Translations under genes and position numbers: made by a program
Notes under the pieces: generated by a model
Databases searched by the model: none
What the model saw: the letters and a program-made list of their open reading frames with translations, nothing else
Told to the model about the DNA's origin: nothing
Part shown: piece by piece, positions 19,046 to 30,940 of the stretch
How positions within the stretch are numbered: the first letter of the stretch is position 1
Layout of the letters: each line of letters opens with the position of its first letter
Assembly (NCBI RefSeq): GCF_023168165.1
Contig: NZ_BQYJ01000002.1
Location: forward strand, 496,001-560,000
DNA length: 64,000 nucleotides
Source: Niallia sp. NCCP-28
GTDB lineage: Bacteria > Bacillota > Bacilli > Bacillales > Cytobacillaceae
Reading direction: 5' to 3'

Positions 19046-19130
19046 GGATTGTTACTGGTAGGCAGGCAAAACCTGAAAAGAACCACTTTAGACTATTGTC
19101 TGATTGTGTTCTTTTCAGGTTTTTGTTTTT
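19046..19130 (+). promoter_or_regulatory. Second RAT antiterminator and terminator, before bglP
   Basis: The RAT (19046-19074) is identical base for base to the one at 17943. It overlaps a strong terminator: AAACCTGAAAAGAAC (19069-19083) pairs perfectly with GTTCTTTTCAGGTTT (19108-19122), followed by TTGTTTTTTT. It separates licT from the transporter so that read-through needs active LicT. Confidence 0.9.
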
Positions 19131-19192
19131 TTATAAAACGTTTAGTTGTGAAAACGATTAAATTCAAATTTCCTAAACAGATTGCAAAAGGT

Positions 19193-19251
19193 AGTGCCTC
19201 CATATCAGAAGCAATAAATAAAAAAATAATTGCTTCTGATATGGGGGCGCT
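19193..19251 (+). repeat. Large hairpin between the RAT terminator and bglP
   Basis: Two 23-base arms (19193-19215 and 19229-19251) are complementary with two mismatches and a 13-base A-rich loop. There is no T run, so it does not look like a terminator. It ends 50 bases before bglP. It could stabilise the processed 5' end of the bglP mRNA or be a mobile-repeat scar. An ORF that spans the RAT, terminator and hairpin is not believable as a gene. Confidence 0.6.
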
Positions 19252-19301
19252 AAATAAACCAAAGCAAAAAATAGGAAGAATATAAAAAAGGAGCAAAACA
19301 A

Positions 19302-22644
<3,343 letters not shown>

Positions 22645-22654
22645 GAGGAAATAC

Positions 22655-22688
22655 AAAAAAGCAGGGATGAGAGTCACCTGCTTTTTTT
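22655..22688 (+). terminator. Terminator of the bgl operon
   Basis: AAAAAAGCAGG (22655-22665) pairs with CCTGCTTTTTTT (22677-22688) across an 11-base loop. Confidence 0.85.
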
Positions 22689-22824
22689 GTATTTTTAGTT
22701 TAATGTTTTGGTGAGGTTCGGCTATTATAGCAAAAAATTAAAGAACGGAAAAAATATAAACTCTTATAAATAAAAAACTTGTAAATATTTATTGTATTTT
22801 GTCAAATTATATCTTATTATTGTT

Positions 22825-22843
22825 AATAATGATAATCATTATC
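22825..22843. promoter_or_regulatory. Fur box
   Basis: AATAATGATAATCATTATC matches the 19-base Fur consensus GATAATGATAATCATTATC at 18 positions. It lies 31 bases before the FecCD-type start, so the operon should be derepressed when iron is scarce. Confidence 0.9.
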
Positions 22844-22873
22844 ATTGATATTCAATGCATGGGAGGTGAATTT

Positions 22874-23953
22874 TTGAATACAAAGGATACAAACAAAATA
22901 GGGATGGGAAATATCTATTATGTCATTATTTTTCTTTTAATAATTCTAATTATGTTCTCTGCTGTTTATTCAGTATCAATTGGACAAGTTAATATTCCTT
23001 TCAAGCAATCTATGGATATATTAATCCATGCATTGACAAATGGCAGATTTGGATCGCTGGATAATATTGAAAGCGAATCCTATTTGAATATTATTTTGCA
23101 GGTTAGGATGCCTCGGGTTATTTTTGCTCTTCTGATTGGCATGGGGCTTTCTTTGTGTGGAGCCGTCATGCAAGCAGTAGTGCAAAATCCACTCGCTGAT
23201 CCATATATCCTTGGGATTTCATCAGGAGCTTCCTTGGGAGCAACATTTGCGATTTTGATTGGATTTGGAAGCGGTGCGCTGCTGTCTCAGTTTGGAGTAG
23301 CATTTGGAGCTTTTGTTGGTGCTATGATTACTTCAATAGCTGTGCTTGTTTTGTCTAGTATAGGAGGCAAAGCAACATCGGTGAAACTCGTTTTATCGGG
23401 GGTTGTTATTGGAGCATTGTGCAGTTCCTTTTCAAGTCTTATTATCTATTTTGCCAATGATTCAGAAGGAATTAAAACAGTTACTTTTTGGTCTATGGGA
23501 AGTTTGGCTTCATCCAGCTGGAGTAAAGTGCCTATTATGGCGATTGTAGTTTTACTTGGATGCGGCATGTTTCTTTTTCAGCATCGAGTGTTAAATACAA
23601 TGCTTTTAGGGGATGAATCCGCAATTACACTTGGAATCAACTTAAGCGCCTATCGTAAATTCTATATGATAATTACTGCCCTTATCACTGGAACCATGGT
23701 TGCATATGCAGGAATGATTGGTTTTGTCGGTCTTATTATCCCTCATATATCCAGAGGAATCTTTGGCGCGGATCATAAACGGCTAATGTTAGGAACATTA
23801 CTATTAGGAGGCCTATTTTTAATTTGGGCGGACATTTTGTCAAGAACCCTAATACATAATATTGAATTGCCGATAGGCATCATTACATCTGTTATTGGCT
23901 CACCATTATTCATTTATATGATTGTGAAAAAAGGCTACAATTTCGGAGGGTAG
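22874..23953 (+). CDS. Iron-siderophore ABC permease, FecCD family
   Basis: A 359-residue permease with about ten hydrophobic segments. It shows the family motifs RMPRVIFALLIGMGLSLCGAVMQAVVQNPLADPYILGISSGASLGA and GxIGFVGLIIPHISR near the C-terminus, which contacts the ATPase. I chose TTG 22874, which has GGGAGGTG 5 bases upstream; the in-frame ATG at 22859 lies on that site. First gene of a Fur-controlled permease-ATPase-binding protein operon. Fur control makes ferric siderophore more likely than vitamin B12 or haem. Confidence 0.92.
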   Translation: MNTKDTNKIGMGNIYYVIIFLLIILIMFSAVYSVSIGQVNIPFKQSMDILIHALTNGRFGSLDNIESESYLNIILQVRMPRVIFALLIGMGLSLCGAVMQAVVQNPLADPYILGISSGASLGATFAILIGFGSGALLSQFGVAFGAFVGAMITSIAVLVLSSIGGKATSVKLVLSGVVIGALCSSFSSLIIYFANDSEGIKTVTFWSMGSLASSSWSKVPIMAIVVLLGCGMFLFQHRVLNTMLLGDESAITLGINLSAYRKFYMIITALITGTMVAYAGMIGFVGLIIPHISRGIFGADHKRLMLGTLLLGGLFLIWADILSRTLIHNIELPIGIITSVIGSPLFIYMIVKKGYNFGG

Positions 23954-23956
23954 AAA

Positions 23957-24718
23957 ATGGAATTGATTGCGAAGGAAATGGAAATAAAAATCGGCAAAAA
24001 AGAAATTGTAAAAAATATTTCACTTCTAGTAAAAAAACAACAATTTGTTGGCCTGATTGGGCCAAATGGCTGTGGAAAATCGACGCTGTTAAAAAGCATT
24101 TATAAAAGTTTAGTTCCTCATAAAGGAACTGTTCTTTTAGATGATTTGGATGTACTGAAAACTTCTGAAAAAAAAGTTTCACAGCGGTTAGGCGTAGTTG
24201 GTCAATTTAATGAAATGAATTTTGATCTGACCGTGCAGCAAATGGTCATGCTAGGCAGAACACCGCATAAAAAATTATTGGAGTCAGATAAACAAGAAGA
24301 TTTTGCGATTGTTGAAGAAGCGTTGGCGCGAACGAATTTGCTTGATTACAAGGATCGGAGTTTTTTATCGTTGTCTGGCGGCGAAAAGCAAAGGGTTATT
24401 TTAGCGAGAACGATTGCACAGCAGCCGAAGTTTATGATTTTAGATGAACCGACAAATCATTTGGATATTCGTTATCAGATTGAAATTTTAGAATGTGTAA
24501 AAGGGTTGAATATTGGTGTACTTGCAGCTCTCCATGATTTAGAAATGGCAGCACATTACTGCGATTATCTTTATGCAATAAAAAATGGAGAAGTATATGC
24601 GCATGGCACACCTGAAAAGGTTCTAACACCTGACACAATTGAATCATTATATCAAATAAAGTGCCAAACATTCATTAATCCAGTTACAAATGGGTTGGGC
24701 TTTGCATATGGCATATAA
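23957..24718 (+). CDS. Iron-siderophore ABC ATPase
   Basis: A 253-residue ATP-binding subunit of the FecE/FhuC/BtuD type. Walker A is GPNGCGKSTLL (about 35-45), the Q-loop follows as VVGQFNEMNFDLTV, the ABC signature is LSGGEKQRV and Walker B is FMILDEPTNHLD with the switch histidine in AALHDLEMA. It powers import through the FecCD-type permease, whose stop codon lies only 3 bases upstream. Confidence 0.94.
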   Translation: MELIAKEMEIKIGKKEIVKNISLLVKKQQFVGLIGPNGCGKSTLLKSIYKSLVPHKGTVLLDDLDVLKTSEKKVSQRLGVVGQFNEMNFDLTVQQMVMLGRTPHKKLLESDKQEDFAIVEEALARTNLLDYKDRSFLSLSGGEKQRVILARTIAQQPKFMILDEPTNHLDIRYQIEILECVKGLNIGVLAALHDLEMAAHYCDYLYAIKNGEVYAHGTPEKVLTPDTIESLYQIKCQTFINPVTNGLGFAYGI

Positions 24719-24735
24719 AATAGGGGGATAAAAAC

Positions 24736-25746
24736 TTGAAGAAGAAATTATTGCTAGGGATTGGTTTGGCAACAATGTTAACATTAACGGCATGTGGGGG
24801 TGGAGCTAAAACTAGTTCTACAGAGGAAGCAAAGGCTAAAGACCATTATCCGCTGACGGTTCAAAATTATACAAAAGCAGAAGGAGGAACAACTTGGGAA
24901 GAGAAAAAGCAAGTATTTGATAAAGCGCCTGAACGAATAATGGCAAATACCAGACCAGCAGCAGAACTGCTATTGCATTTAGGGTTAGGAGATAAAATTG
25001 CTGGGGTAGGCGCAAATTTTGGTGCACCAGATAAAACAGTAGAAAAAGAATATTCTAAACTAAATATATTAAGTGATGAATATGTTGGAAAAGAAGTTGC
25101 ATTAGGAACGAACCCAGACCTAGTATACGGTAGAGGCGGTTTATTCGATAATGCAGACTGGGGAGTAGGAACAGTAGATACGCTTAATGATATGGGAGTT
25201 AACACATACGTTCTTGAATCTTCTGTTACTGGGGGAACATACAGCTCTATCTATAAAGATATTGAAAACTTAGGAAACATTTTTAACGTACAGGATAAAG
25301 CAGAAAGTTTTATTAAAGAATTAAAGGGTAGACAAACATCTATCGCCTCTAAATTAGCTAGTATAAAAGAAGAAAAAACATTTGCTTATTTGCATATGAG
25401 TGATCCAAAAGAAGTATACGTGTATGCAGCAAGTACGGAAACATTCTTTAATGATGCTTTTAAAATGGTTAAACTAGATAATATATTTAAAGATCAAACG
25501 GGAGAGGTCAGCATTGAAATGCTTATTGAGGCTGATCCAGATGTATTAATCATTCCTGATTGGGAAGATTCAAGTGCCAAGATAAAAGAAGGACTTTACA
25601 GCAATCCAAAATTATCAAGCATGAAAGCGATAAAAAACAAACAGGTATATGCAGTTGACTATAACTATATGTTTGGATATGGCTACAATACAATAGATGG
25701 AATGGAAATATTGGCTAAAGAAATGTATCCAGACTTGTTTAAATAA
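24736..25746 (+). CDS. Iron-siderophore binding lipoprotein, FecB/FhuD-like
   Basis: A 336-residue class III periplasmic-type binding protein. The signal peptide ends in the lipobox LTAC (about 17-20). It shows PERIMANTRPAAELLLHLGLGDKIAGVG, a typical start of the first lobe, and a C-terminal IKNKQVYAVDYNY. TTG 24736 is the start, with AGGGGGAT upstream. The conserved Glu residues that dock on FecCD permeases are not mapped in detail. It captures ferric siderophore outside the membrane. Third gene of the operon; a weak hairpin follows at 25747-25767. Confidence 0.9.
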   Translation: MKKKLLLGIGLATMLTLTACGGGAKTSSTEEAKAKDHYPLTVQNYTKAEGGTTWEEKKQVFDKAPERIMANTRPAAELLLHLGLGDKIAGVGANFGAPDKTVEKEYSKLNILSDEYVGKEVALGTNPDLVYGRGGLFDNADWGVGTVDTLNDMGVNTYVLESSVTGGTYSSIYKDIENLGNIFNVQDKAESFIKELKGRQTSIASKLASIKEEKTFAYLHMSDPKEVYVYAASTETFFNDAFKMVKLDNIFKDQTGEVSIEMLIEADPDVLIIPDWEDSSAKIKEGLYSNPKLSSMKAIKNKQVYAVDYNYMFGYGYNTIDGMEILAKEMYPDLFK

Positions 25747-25895
25747 AAAGCTGGTTGTCAGAGCTTTGAAATGAACTATTGAGCAGCTGCTGCATAATTA
25801 ATATATTGTCAAAAGCTGATGCTAGCAATATGAAATAGTTTACTAGAAGTATATTTATATTCTGCATTAAAGGGAGTTCTCTGTAATTTTTGAAT

Positions 25896-25914
25896 GATAA
25901 CGATAATCATTTTC
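25896..25914. promoter_or_regulatory. Second Fur box, without an intact gene downstream
   Basis: GATAACGATAATCATTTTC matches the Fur consensus at 17 of 19 positions. The following 200 bases contain only short broken reading pieces, one of them hydrophobic (LLLVAGTAFAGMFLF, then a stop, near 26055-26105). This may be what is left of an iron-regulated membrane protein gene; I cannot name it. Apart from this, 25747-26249 holds the palindrome at 26121. Confidence 0.7.
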
Positions 25915-26120
25915 GTTTTATGTTCGGTTTTATTGTAATGCTGAATAGACAATTGCAATAAGAAGAGAAGAAATAATATGGAGACAGCGGAATGGGGAGT
26001 TTGTTTATATTCATTTGCTGCAGCCGTTATTAATTGAAGGCTCGCTTTATAACAAGATTTATTGTTGGTTGCAGGAACTGCTTTTGCGGGGATGTTCCTG
26101 TTCTAGCAATTGACAAGACT

Positions 26121-26144
26121 AGAGGCTGGATGTATCCAGCCTCT
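26121..26144. terminator. Short palindromic terminator-like hairpin
   Basis: AGAGGCTGGAT-GT-ATCCAGCCTCT, 11-base perfect arms, then AAAATTTT. The tiny loop means the DNA palindrome may also be protein-bound. It ends the gene-less stretch with the second Fur box. Confidence 0.5.
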
Positions 26145-26249
26145 AAAATTTTCAGCGCATTTTAGGCAGGAAAGTAATGGAAGCACTTTTTATATTTGCT
26201 TGTCTGTTTAAGAGACCGATAAGCAAAAAGGAGGGGAATTTTAATAAAA

Positions 26250-27968
26250 ATGTTAAAACAGTTTTTTTCTTATTACCGACCGTATAAGTGGTTATTTACC
26301 GTTGATTTTACTTGTGCCATTTTAGCTGCCTTATTGGAGCTTGCCTTTCCCTTAGCAATTAATAAAGTAGTCGATGACTTATTGCCAATGGGCAACTGGA
26401 TGCTCATCATATGGGCATGTGTAGGTTTGTTGGGGATTTATGCGTTAACAGCTTTTCTTCATTTTGTTGTTACCTATTGGGGGCATATGCTAGGAATCAA
26501 TATTGAGACAGATATGAGAAAAAGGTTATTTGATCATGTTCAAAAGCTGTCTTTTCGATTTTTTGACAATAACAAAACAGGTCATCTGGTTTCCCGAATG
26601 ACCAATGATTTAATGGATATTGGAGAAATTGCCCATCATGGTCCTGAAGATCTATTTATTGCGGTGATGACTCTGACAGGAGCTTTTGGTTTAATGTTAT
26701 CGATTAATTGGAAGCTTGCTGTGCTGACGTTCATTATTATTCCATTTTTAATCTGTTTATCCATCTACTTTAGCAGAAAAATGTCACGTGCCTTCAGTCA
26801 AATGTTTGTAGATATTGCTGATTTTAATGCAAGAGTTGAAAATAATGTCAGCGGTATTCGCGTTGTAAAAGCATTTGCTAATGAAAATCATGAGATGGAA
26901 CACTTTGCGATAAATAATGGACGATTCCGCAAAACAAAGCTTGTTACTTATAAGGTAATGGCATGGAACTCATCGATTAGCCATTTGCTGATGAAAGTTG
27001 TTTCTCTATTCGTACTAGGTTGCGGCACTTGGTTTGTGATTGACGGACAGATGACATTTGGCGAATTTATGGCCTTTGTGCTTCTTTCGAATGTATTTCT
27101 TACACCGATACAGCAAATTAATTCTGTTATTGAAACATATCCAAAGGGAATAGCTGGGTTCCGCCGTTATTTGGAGCTGCTTAACACTGCTCCTGATGAA
27201 AAAGATGAACATGATGCTATTGAAGTAGAACATATCAAGGGTGATATTGAATACAAAAATGTAATATTCGGCTACGAAGGAAAAGGCAAAGTTTTAAATA
27301 AAGTTAGTTTTTTTGTCAATAGAGGAGAAACAATTGCCCTCGTTGGTCCATCAGGAGCTGGAAAAACGACGATTTGCAGTCTGCTTCCTAGATTTTATGA
27401 TAGTGAATCAGGCAGCATTGAGATTGACGGCATCAATATTAAAGAGATGTCCCTTACCTCCTTGCGCCAGCATATTGGAATTGTACAGCAAGATGTGTTC
27501 CTTTTCGATGGAACAATTCGTGAAAATATCGCTTACGGAAAACTTAATGCAACAGAAGAGGAAATTTGGAATGCAGCTAGACGGGCACAGATAGAAGAAA
27601 TTATCCTCAATCTTCCAGAGGGATTAGATACATTAATTGGTGAACGTGGCGTCAAATTATCAGGAGGCCAAAAGCAGAGAGTTTCTATCGCTCGGATGTT
27701 TTTGAAAAATCCGCCAATTCTTATTCTCGATGAAGCTACATCTGCTTTAGATACAGAAACAGAAGCAGCAATTCAGACAGCATTAAATGAATTGTCACAG
27801 GGGAGAACTACACTAGTGATTGCTCATCGTCTGGCTACGATTAAAAATGCTGATCGAATTTTAGTTGTAACAGAAGAAGGCATAAAAGAACAGGGAACAC
27901 ATAAAGAGCTGATTGAAGTTGGGGGAACATACAGCAGACTTCATCATGCACAGTTTCAAATGGATTAA
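26250..27968 (+). CDS. ABC transporter, fused permease/ATPase (YwjA/MsbA-like exporter)
   Basis: A 572-residue half-transporter. An N-terminal type 1 exporter membrane domain with six segments (about 1-310) is followed by an ATPase domain: Walker A GPSGAGKTTI, signature LSGGQKQRVSIAR, Walker B ILILDEATSALD. It works as a homodimer and exports lipid-like or drug-like compounds. The N-terminus MLKQFFSYYRPYKWLF closely recalls B. subtilis YwjA. The ATG at 26250 is 13 bases from AAGGAGGGG, rather far. It is not in an operon with the Fur-controlled genes. Confidence 0.9.
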   Translation: MLKQFFSYYRPYKWLFTVDFTCAILAALLELAFPLAINKVVDDLLPMGNWMLIIWACVGLLGIYALTAFLHFVVTYWGHMLGINIETDMRKRLFDHVQKLSFRFFDNNKTGHLVSRMTNDLMDIGEIAHHGPEDLFIAVMTLTGAFGLMLSINWKLAVLTFIIIPFLICLSIYFSRKMSRAFSQMFVDIADFNARVENNVSGIRVVKAFANENHEMEHFAINNGRFRKTKLVTYKVMAWNSSISHLLMKVVSLFVLGCGTWFVIDGQMTFGEFMAFVLLSNVFLTPIQQINSVIETYPKGIAGFRRYLELLNTAPDEKDEHDAIEVEHIKGDIEYKNVIFGYEGKGKVLNKVSFFVNRGETIALVGPSGAGKTTICSLLPRFYDSESGSIEIDGINIKEMSLTSLRQHIGIVQQDVFLFDGTIRENIAYGKLNATEEEIWNAARRAQIEEIILNLPEGLDTLIGERGVKLSGGQKQRVSIARMFLKNPPILILDEATSALDTETEAAIQTALNELSQGRTTLVIAHRLATIKNADRILVVTEEGIKEQGTHKELIEVGGTYSRLHHAQFQMD

Positions 27969-28275
27969 TAGAATGAATGTTCATAGAAATAATAAAAAAT
28001 GTTTCATTTATAATGAATTTGTATTGATCGATCCGTTTTTCAACAACTATATTATATTTGTACGGAATGAAAGAGGTTTTTAGGCTGGCAAGTTAGTTGG
28101 AGCAGAGGTTGAGCTGCGAAAAATACTTAGAATATCGTTTTCCATTTCCATTTCCATTTATTTAATCGGAGATGATAGAGAGGTTCAATTTACTTTTAGT
28201 ATAATCCTTCTGCATGTATAATGATAATAAATATTTATCTATTAAAAAATACGGAATGCATTACTGGAGGAGAGT

Positions 28276-29112
28276 ATGAAAGCTGAATTATCCTATCTAG
28301 GAGAAGCGATAGTAAAAAAGAAATATGAAATTGCTAGAGTAGTTCATGAAGAGAGATTAGAGGGAGTAAGAGAAGAAGATCTCCGGGAATTAAAAAAAGT
28401 AGAAAATGAAATCATTAATATCCGTGCTAATTTTATAGAGTTGTTTGGAGAAGCTTTGAAAAATAGACCAGAAAAAGATGGAGGAGTTGATAAGTTTTCA
28501 AAATGGGGAAAAGAAACTGGAGCTGCTTTTTGTGCTCAAGGTGTGCCCCTTAATGAAGCTTTACAAGATGCATCTTATTATAGAAGGTCTATTTGGAAAG
28601 TTATTAAGGAAGAAGTGATGGAGCATCATATGTCTTTAGATATAGTGTTTGAAGTGGGGGGAATTATTGATCCTCTATTAGATCACGCTGTCCATAGTTT
28701 TAGCTTAGCATATGTTGATTCTTATTCGGAGACTTTTAATAATACTCGCAGGTCTTTTCTTGAATTATCCGTTCCAGTGGTTCCACTTACAGATACAATA
28801 GCTATTCTGCCTTTAGTTGGCGATATTGATACAGAAAGAGCAAAGCTGTTAATGGAAGAGGCGCTCGCTAAATCAAAAGAATTGGGGATCAACAATTTAA
28901 TTATCGATATATCTGGGGTAATGATTGTTGATACTATGGTCGCTAATGAATTGCTTAAAATTATTAATGCATTAAGACTGCTAGGAGTAGAAACTATATT
29001 TACAGGCATTCGACCAGAAATAGCTCAAACAATTGTCAGTCTTGGTTTAGATTTGAGAGAGCTAACATTTATGAAGAGCTTAAAAGTAGCTTTATCAAAA
29101 TTGCAGAAATAA
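28276..29112 (+). CDS. RsbR paralogue (stressosome STAS protein)
   Basis: A 278-residue RsbR-type co-antagonist. Residues 1-155 form an all-helical non-haem globin-like sensor domain, and 165-278 form a STAS domain. The two threonines phosphorylated by RsbT are conserved: Thr186 in GDIDTERAK and Thr220 in VMIVDTMVAN, aligned with Thr171 and Thr205 of RsbRA. GIRPEIAQTIVSLGLDL is also conserved. It would be part of the cytosolic stressosome that senses stress and controls SigB. GGAGGAG precedes ATG 28276. It stands alone. The upstream 27969-28275 holds two TATAAT-like boxes (28200, 28217) and no gene. Confidence 0.92.
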   Translation: MKAELSYLGEAIVKKKYEIARVVHEERLEGVREEDLRELKKVENEIINIRANFIELFGEALKNRPEKDGGVDKFSKWGKETGAAFCAQGVPLNEALQDASYYRRSIWKVIKEEVMEHHMSLDIVFEVGGIIDPLLDHAVHSFSLAYVDSYSETFNNTRRSFLELSVPVVPLTDTIAILPLVGDIDTERAKLLMEEALAKSKELGINNLIIDISGVMIVDTMVANELLKIINALRLLGVETIFTGIRPEIAQTIVSLGLDLRELTFMKSLKVALSKLQK

Positions 29113-29135
29113 ACACATCTTATCATTTGGCGGAT

Positions 29136-29194
29136 AATTCCTTCTGTTTGGCAATATAGAAAATCTTCTATTGTCAAGCAGAAGGGATTTTTTT
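29136..29194. terminator. Strong terminator between convergent genes
   Basis: 21-base arms (29136-29156 and 29169-29189, three mismatches or wobbles) around a 12-base loop, followed by a T run on the plus strand. It ends the RsbR-like gene and may also serve the response regulator read from the other side. Confidence 0.8.
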
Positions 29195-29303
29195 GTGGAA
29201 AACATAAAAAAATGTAATGAATCTACTTGTTCCATGTTAAGAAACGGAAATTTAACCTTTAGTGGAGAAGAGAAAAAGCCCATCGCTAGAAAAAATATTT
29301 CCA

Positions 29304-30935
29304 TTAGTTTTCATTTTTTGAATAGAACTTTTTTCGAAATTCGATTGGAGTATAATTTGTTTCTTTTTTAAAAAGCTTCGTAAAATAGGAATAATTTTCA
29401 TAACCTACTTTATCAGAAATAATATGAACAGGAAAATTTGTATTAGCAAGCAGGTCTTTTGCGATGTCCACTCTTTTGGTGATAATGTAATGGCCAAGTG
29501 ATATTCCAGTTTCTTTTTTAAAAAATCTCGCAATATAATCTGGGCTGAGATATACAATTTGGGCTAAACTAGTTCGTGTGATATTTTCGTGATAATTTTG
29601 ATCAATATAATCACGAATCGTATTGACAACAGATTTCTGTGAGTTAGTAAATTCCATATAGTCGAGAGAAACATCCACTAAATAGGAAATGTAAATCATT
29701 AAATCATCTATGGATCTAGAGGATTGTTCCAATAATAAATCATTGATCTTCCCCTGGAATAATTTATTTGCAAGAATTTCTTTTTTCTTTAAATGCGTAT
29801 AGATTAACTGAGTTATATCTACTCTAAAACAACACAATACATTATGATTTAAAGCATTTTTATCTAGTAAGTTTGTAAGGTATTGATAGCACTTATTAGT
29901 GAAACTTAATCTATTGCCAGTTTCGAGGCGATGTTCCAGTAGCTGGAGATTTGGTTCCACATAATTAGGGATATTTTCATTGTAATCTTCAAAACAAAAG
30001 GTTTTGTTTCGAAAATCTATTGTTTCATTTTTCTTATCTTGAAGTTCCTTTACAGCAGCATGAATTTTATCCAAAGTACTTGAAATTCCTATACCACATT
30101 GAACATCACAATTTAATTGACTGTTAATAGCTGCGATTAACTGGTTAGAAGAAGAGAGAAACTTTATAAATGGCTCAGAATTGCAGTCTGTTAATTTAAA
30201 AATGGCAAGATACTTATCTTTATAGGTGCTTGGTTTTAGAATCCCCTCTAAACGAATAGAATCGTTTTGGAAAGTGTTTATAATGATAGATTTCAGTTTG
30301 TTTGGAAAGTCATTTTCTTTATCAAATATTGAAATTATTTCCTTGTTATCAACTAATTTATATGGAAAAAGATCAAGTAATAATGGCAAAAAACAATCAT
30401 GCAGAGAATAATCTATATTTTTGATTTTAAGTTGTTCTTGAATTTTCTCGCTAGATAAGGTGTCATTGTTTTTTAAATAATTGTGCCAAAAATGCTCTAC
30501 TAGTTCTTCCTTGTTATGTTGCCAATACTGTCCGACTTTAATAGCATTTTCTTTTAATTGACTTACTTTGACTTTGTTTACTGCCTTTTTTATGATAAAT
30601 TCGAGTTTGTCAAATTCAATTGGTTTTAAATAATAGTCAAAACTTTGAAGTTCGATAGCTTTTTGGGCGTAGTTAAAATCAGCAAAGTTAGTTAAATAGA
30701 TCGCTTGTATATGGAGTCCCTCTGACCTTATCCACGCTAATAGCTCAAGACCGCTGCCTTGTGGCATTTCTATATCGGATAGGAGAATATGAATTGTATT
30801 TTCACTAAATATTTTTTTCGCTTGACGAATATTGTAAGCGGTATAAATTTGTTGGATTCCTAAAGAATTCCAATCTATTTTTTGTTCTAAAGCTGAAACG
30901 ACAAATCGATCATCGTCAACAATCAATATATTCAA
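29304..30935 (-). CDS. AraC-type response regulator (YesN-like)
   Basis: A 543-residue regulator. The receiver domain (1-120) starts LNILIVDDDRFV and has its phosphorylated Asp in LLSDIEMPQGSG and the conserved Lys in YLKPIEF. A long middle region follows. The C-terminal 100 residues form two AraC helix-turn-helices, ending KVGYENYSYFTKLFKKETNYTPIEFRK. I prefer TTG 30935, 8 bases after GAGGAG; GTG 30944 overlaps the kinase stop and is too close to that site. It pairs with the kinase at 30941 and likely activates the ABC operon at 32952, which is read in the opposite direction. Confidence 0.9.
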   Translation of the reverse strand: MNILIVDDDRFVVSALEQKIDWNSLGIQQIYTAYNIRQAKKIFSENTIHILLSDIEMPQGSGLELLAWIRSEGLHIQAIYLTNFADFNYAQKAIELQSFDYYLKPIEFDKLEFIIKKAVNKVKVSQLKENAIKVGQYWQHNKEELVEHFWHNYLKNNDTLSSEKIQEQLKIKNIDYSLHDCFLPLLLDLFPYKLVDNKEIISIFDKENDFPNKLKSIIINTFQNDSIRLEGILKPSTYKDKYLAIFKLTDCNSEPFIKFLSSSNQLIAAINSQLNCDVQCGIGISSTLDKIHAAVKELQDKKNETIDFRNKTFCFEDYNENIPNYVEPNLQLLEHRLETGNRLSFTNKCYQYLTNLLDKNALNHNVLCCFRVDITQLIYTHLKKKEILANKLFQGKINDLLLEQSSRSIDDLMIYISYLVDVSLDYMEFTNSQKSVVNTIRDYIDQNYHENITRTSLAQIVYLSPDYIARFFKKETGISLGHYIITKRVDIAKDLLANTNFPVHIISDKVGYENYSYFTKLFKKETNYTPIEFRKKFYSKNEN

Positions 30936-30940
30936 GCTAT

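Noticed and set aside
19049-19285. 78-codon ORF between licT and bglP
   Set aside because: It spans the RAT, the terminator and the large hairpin; no ribosome binding site and no plausible protein.
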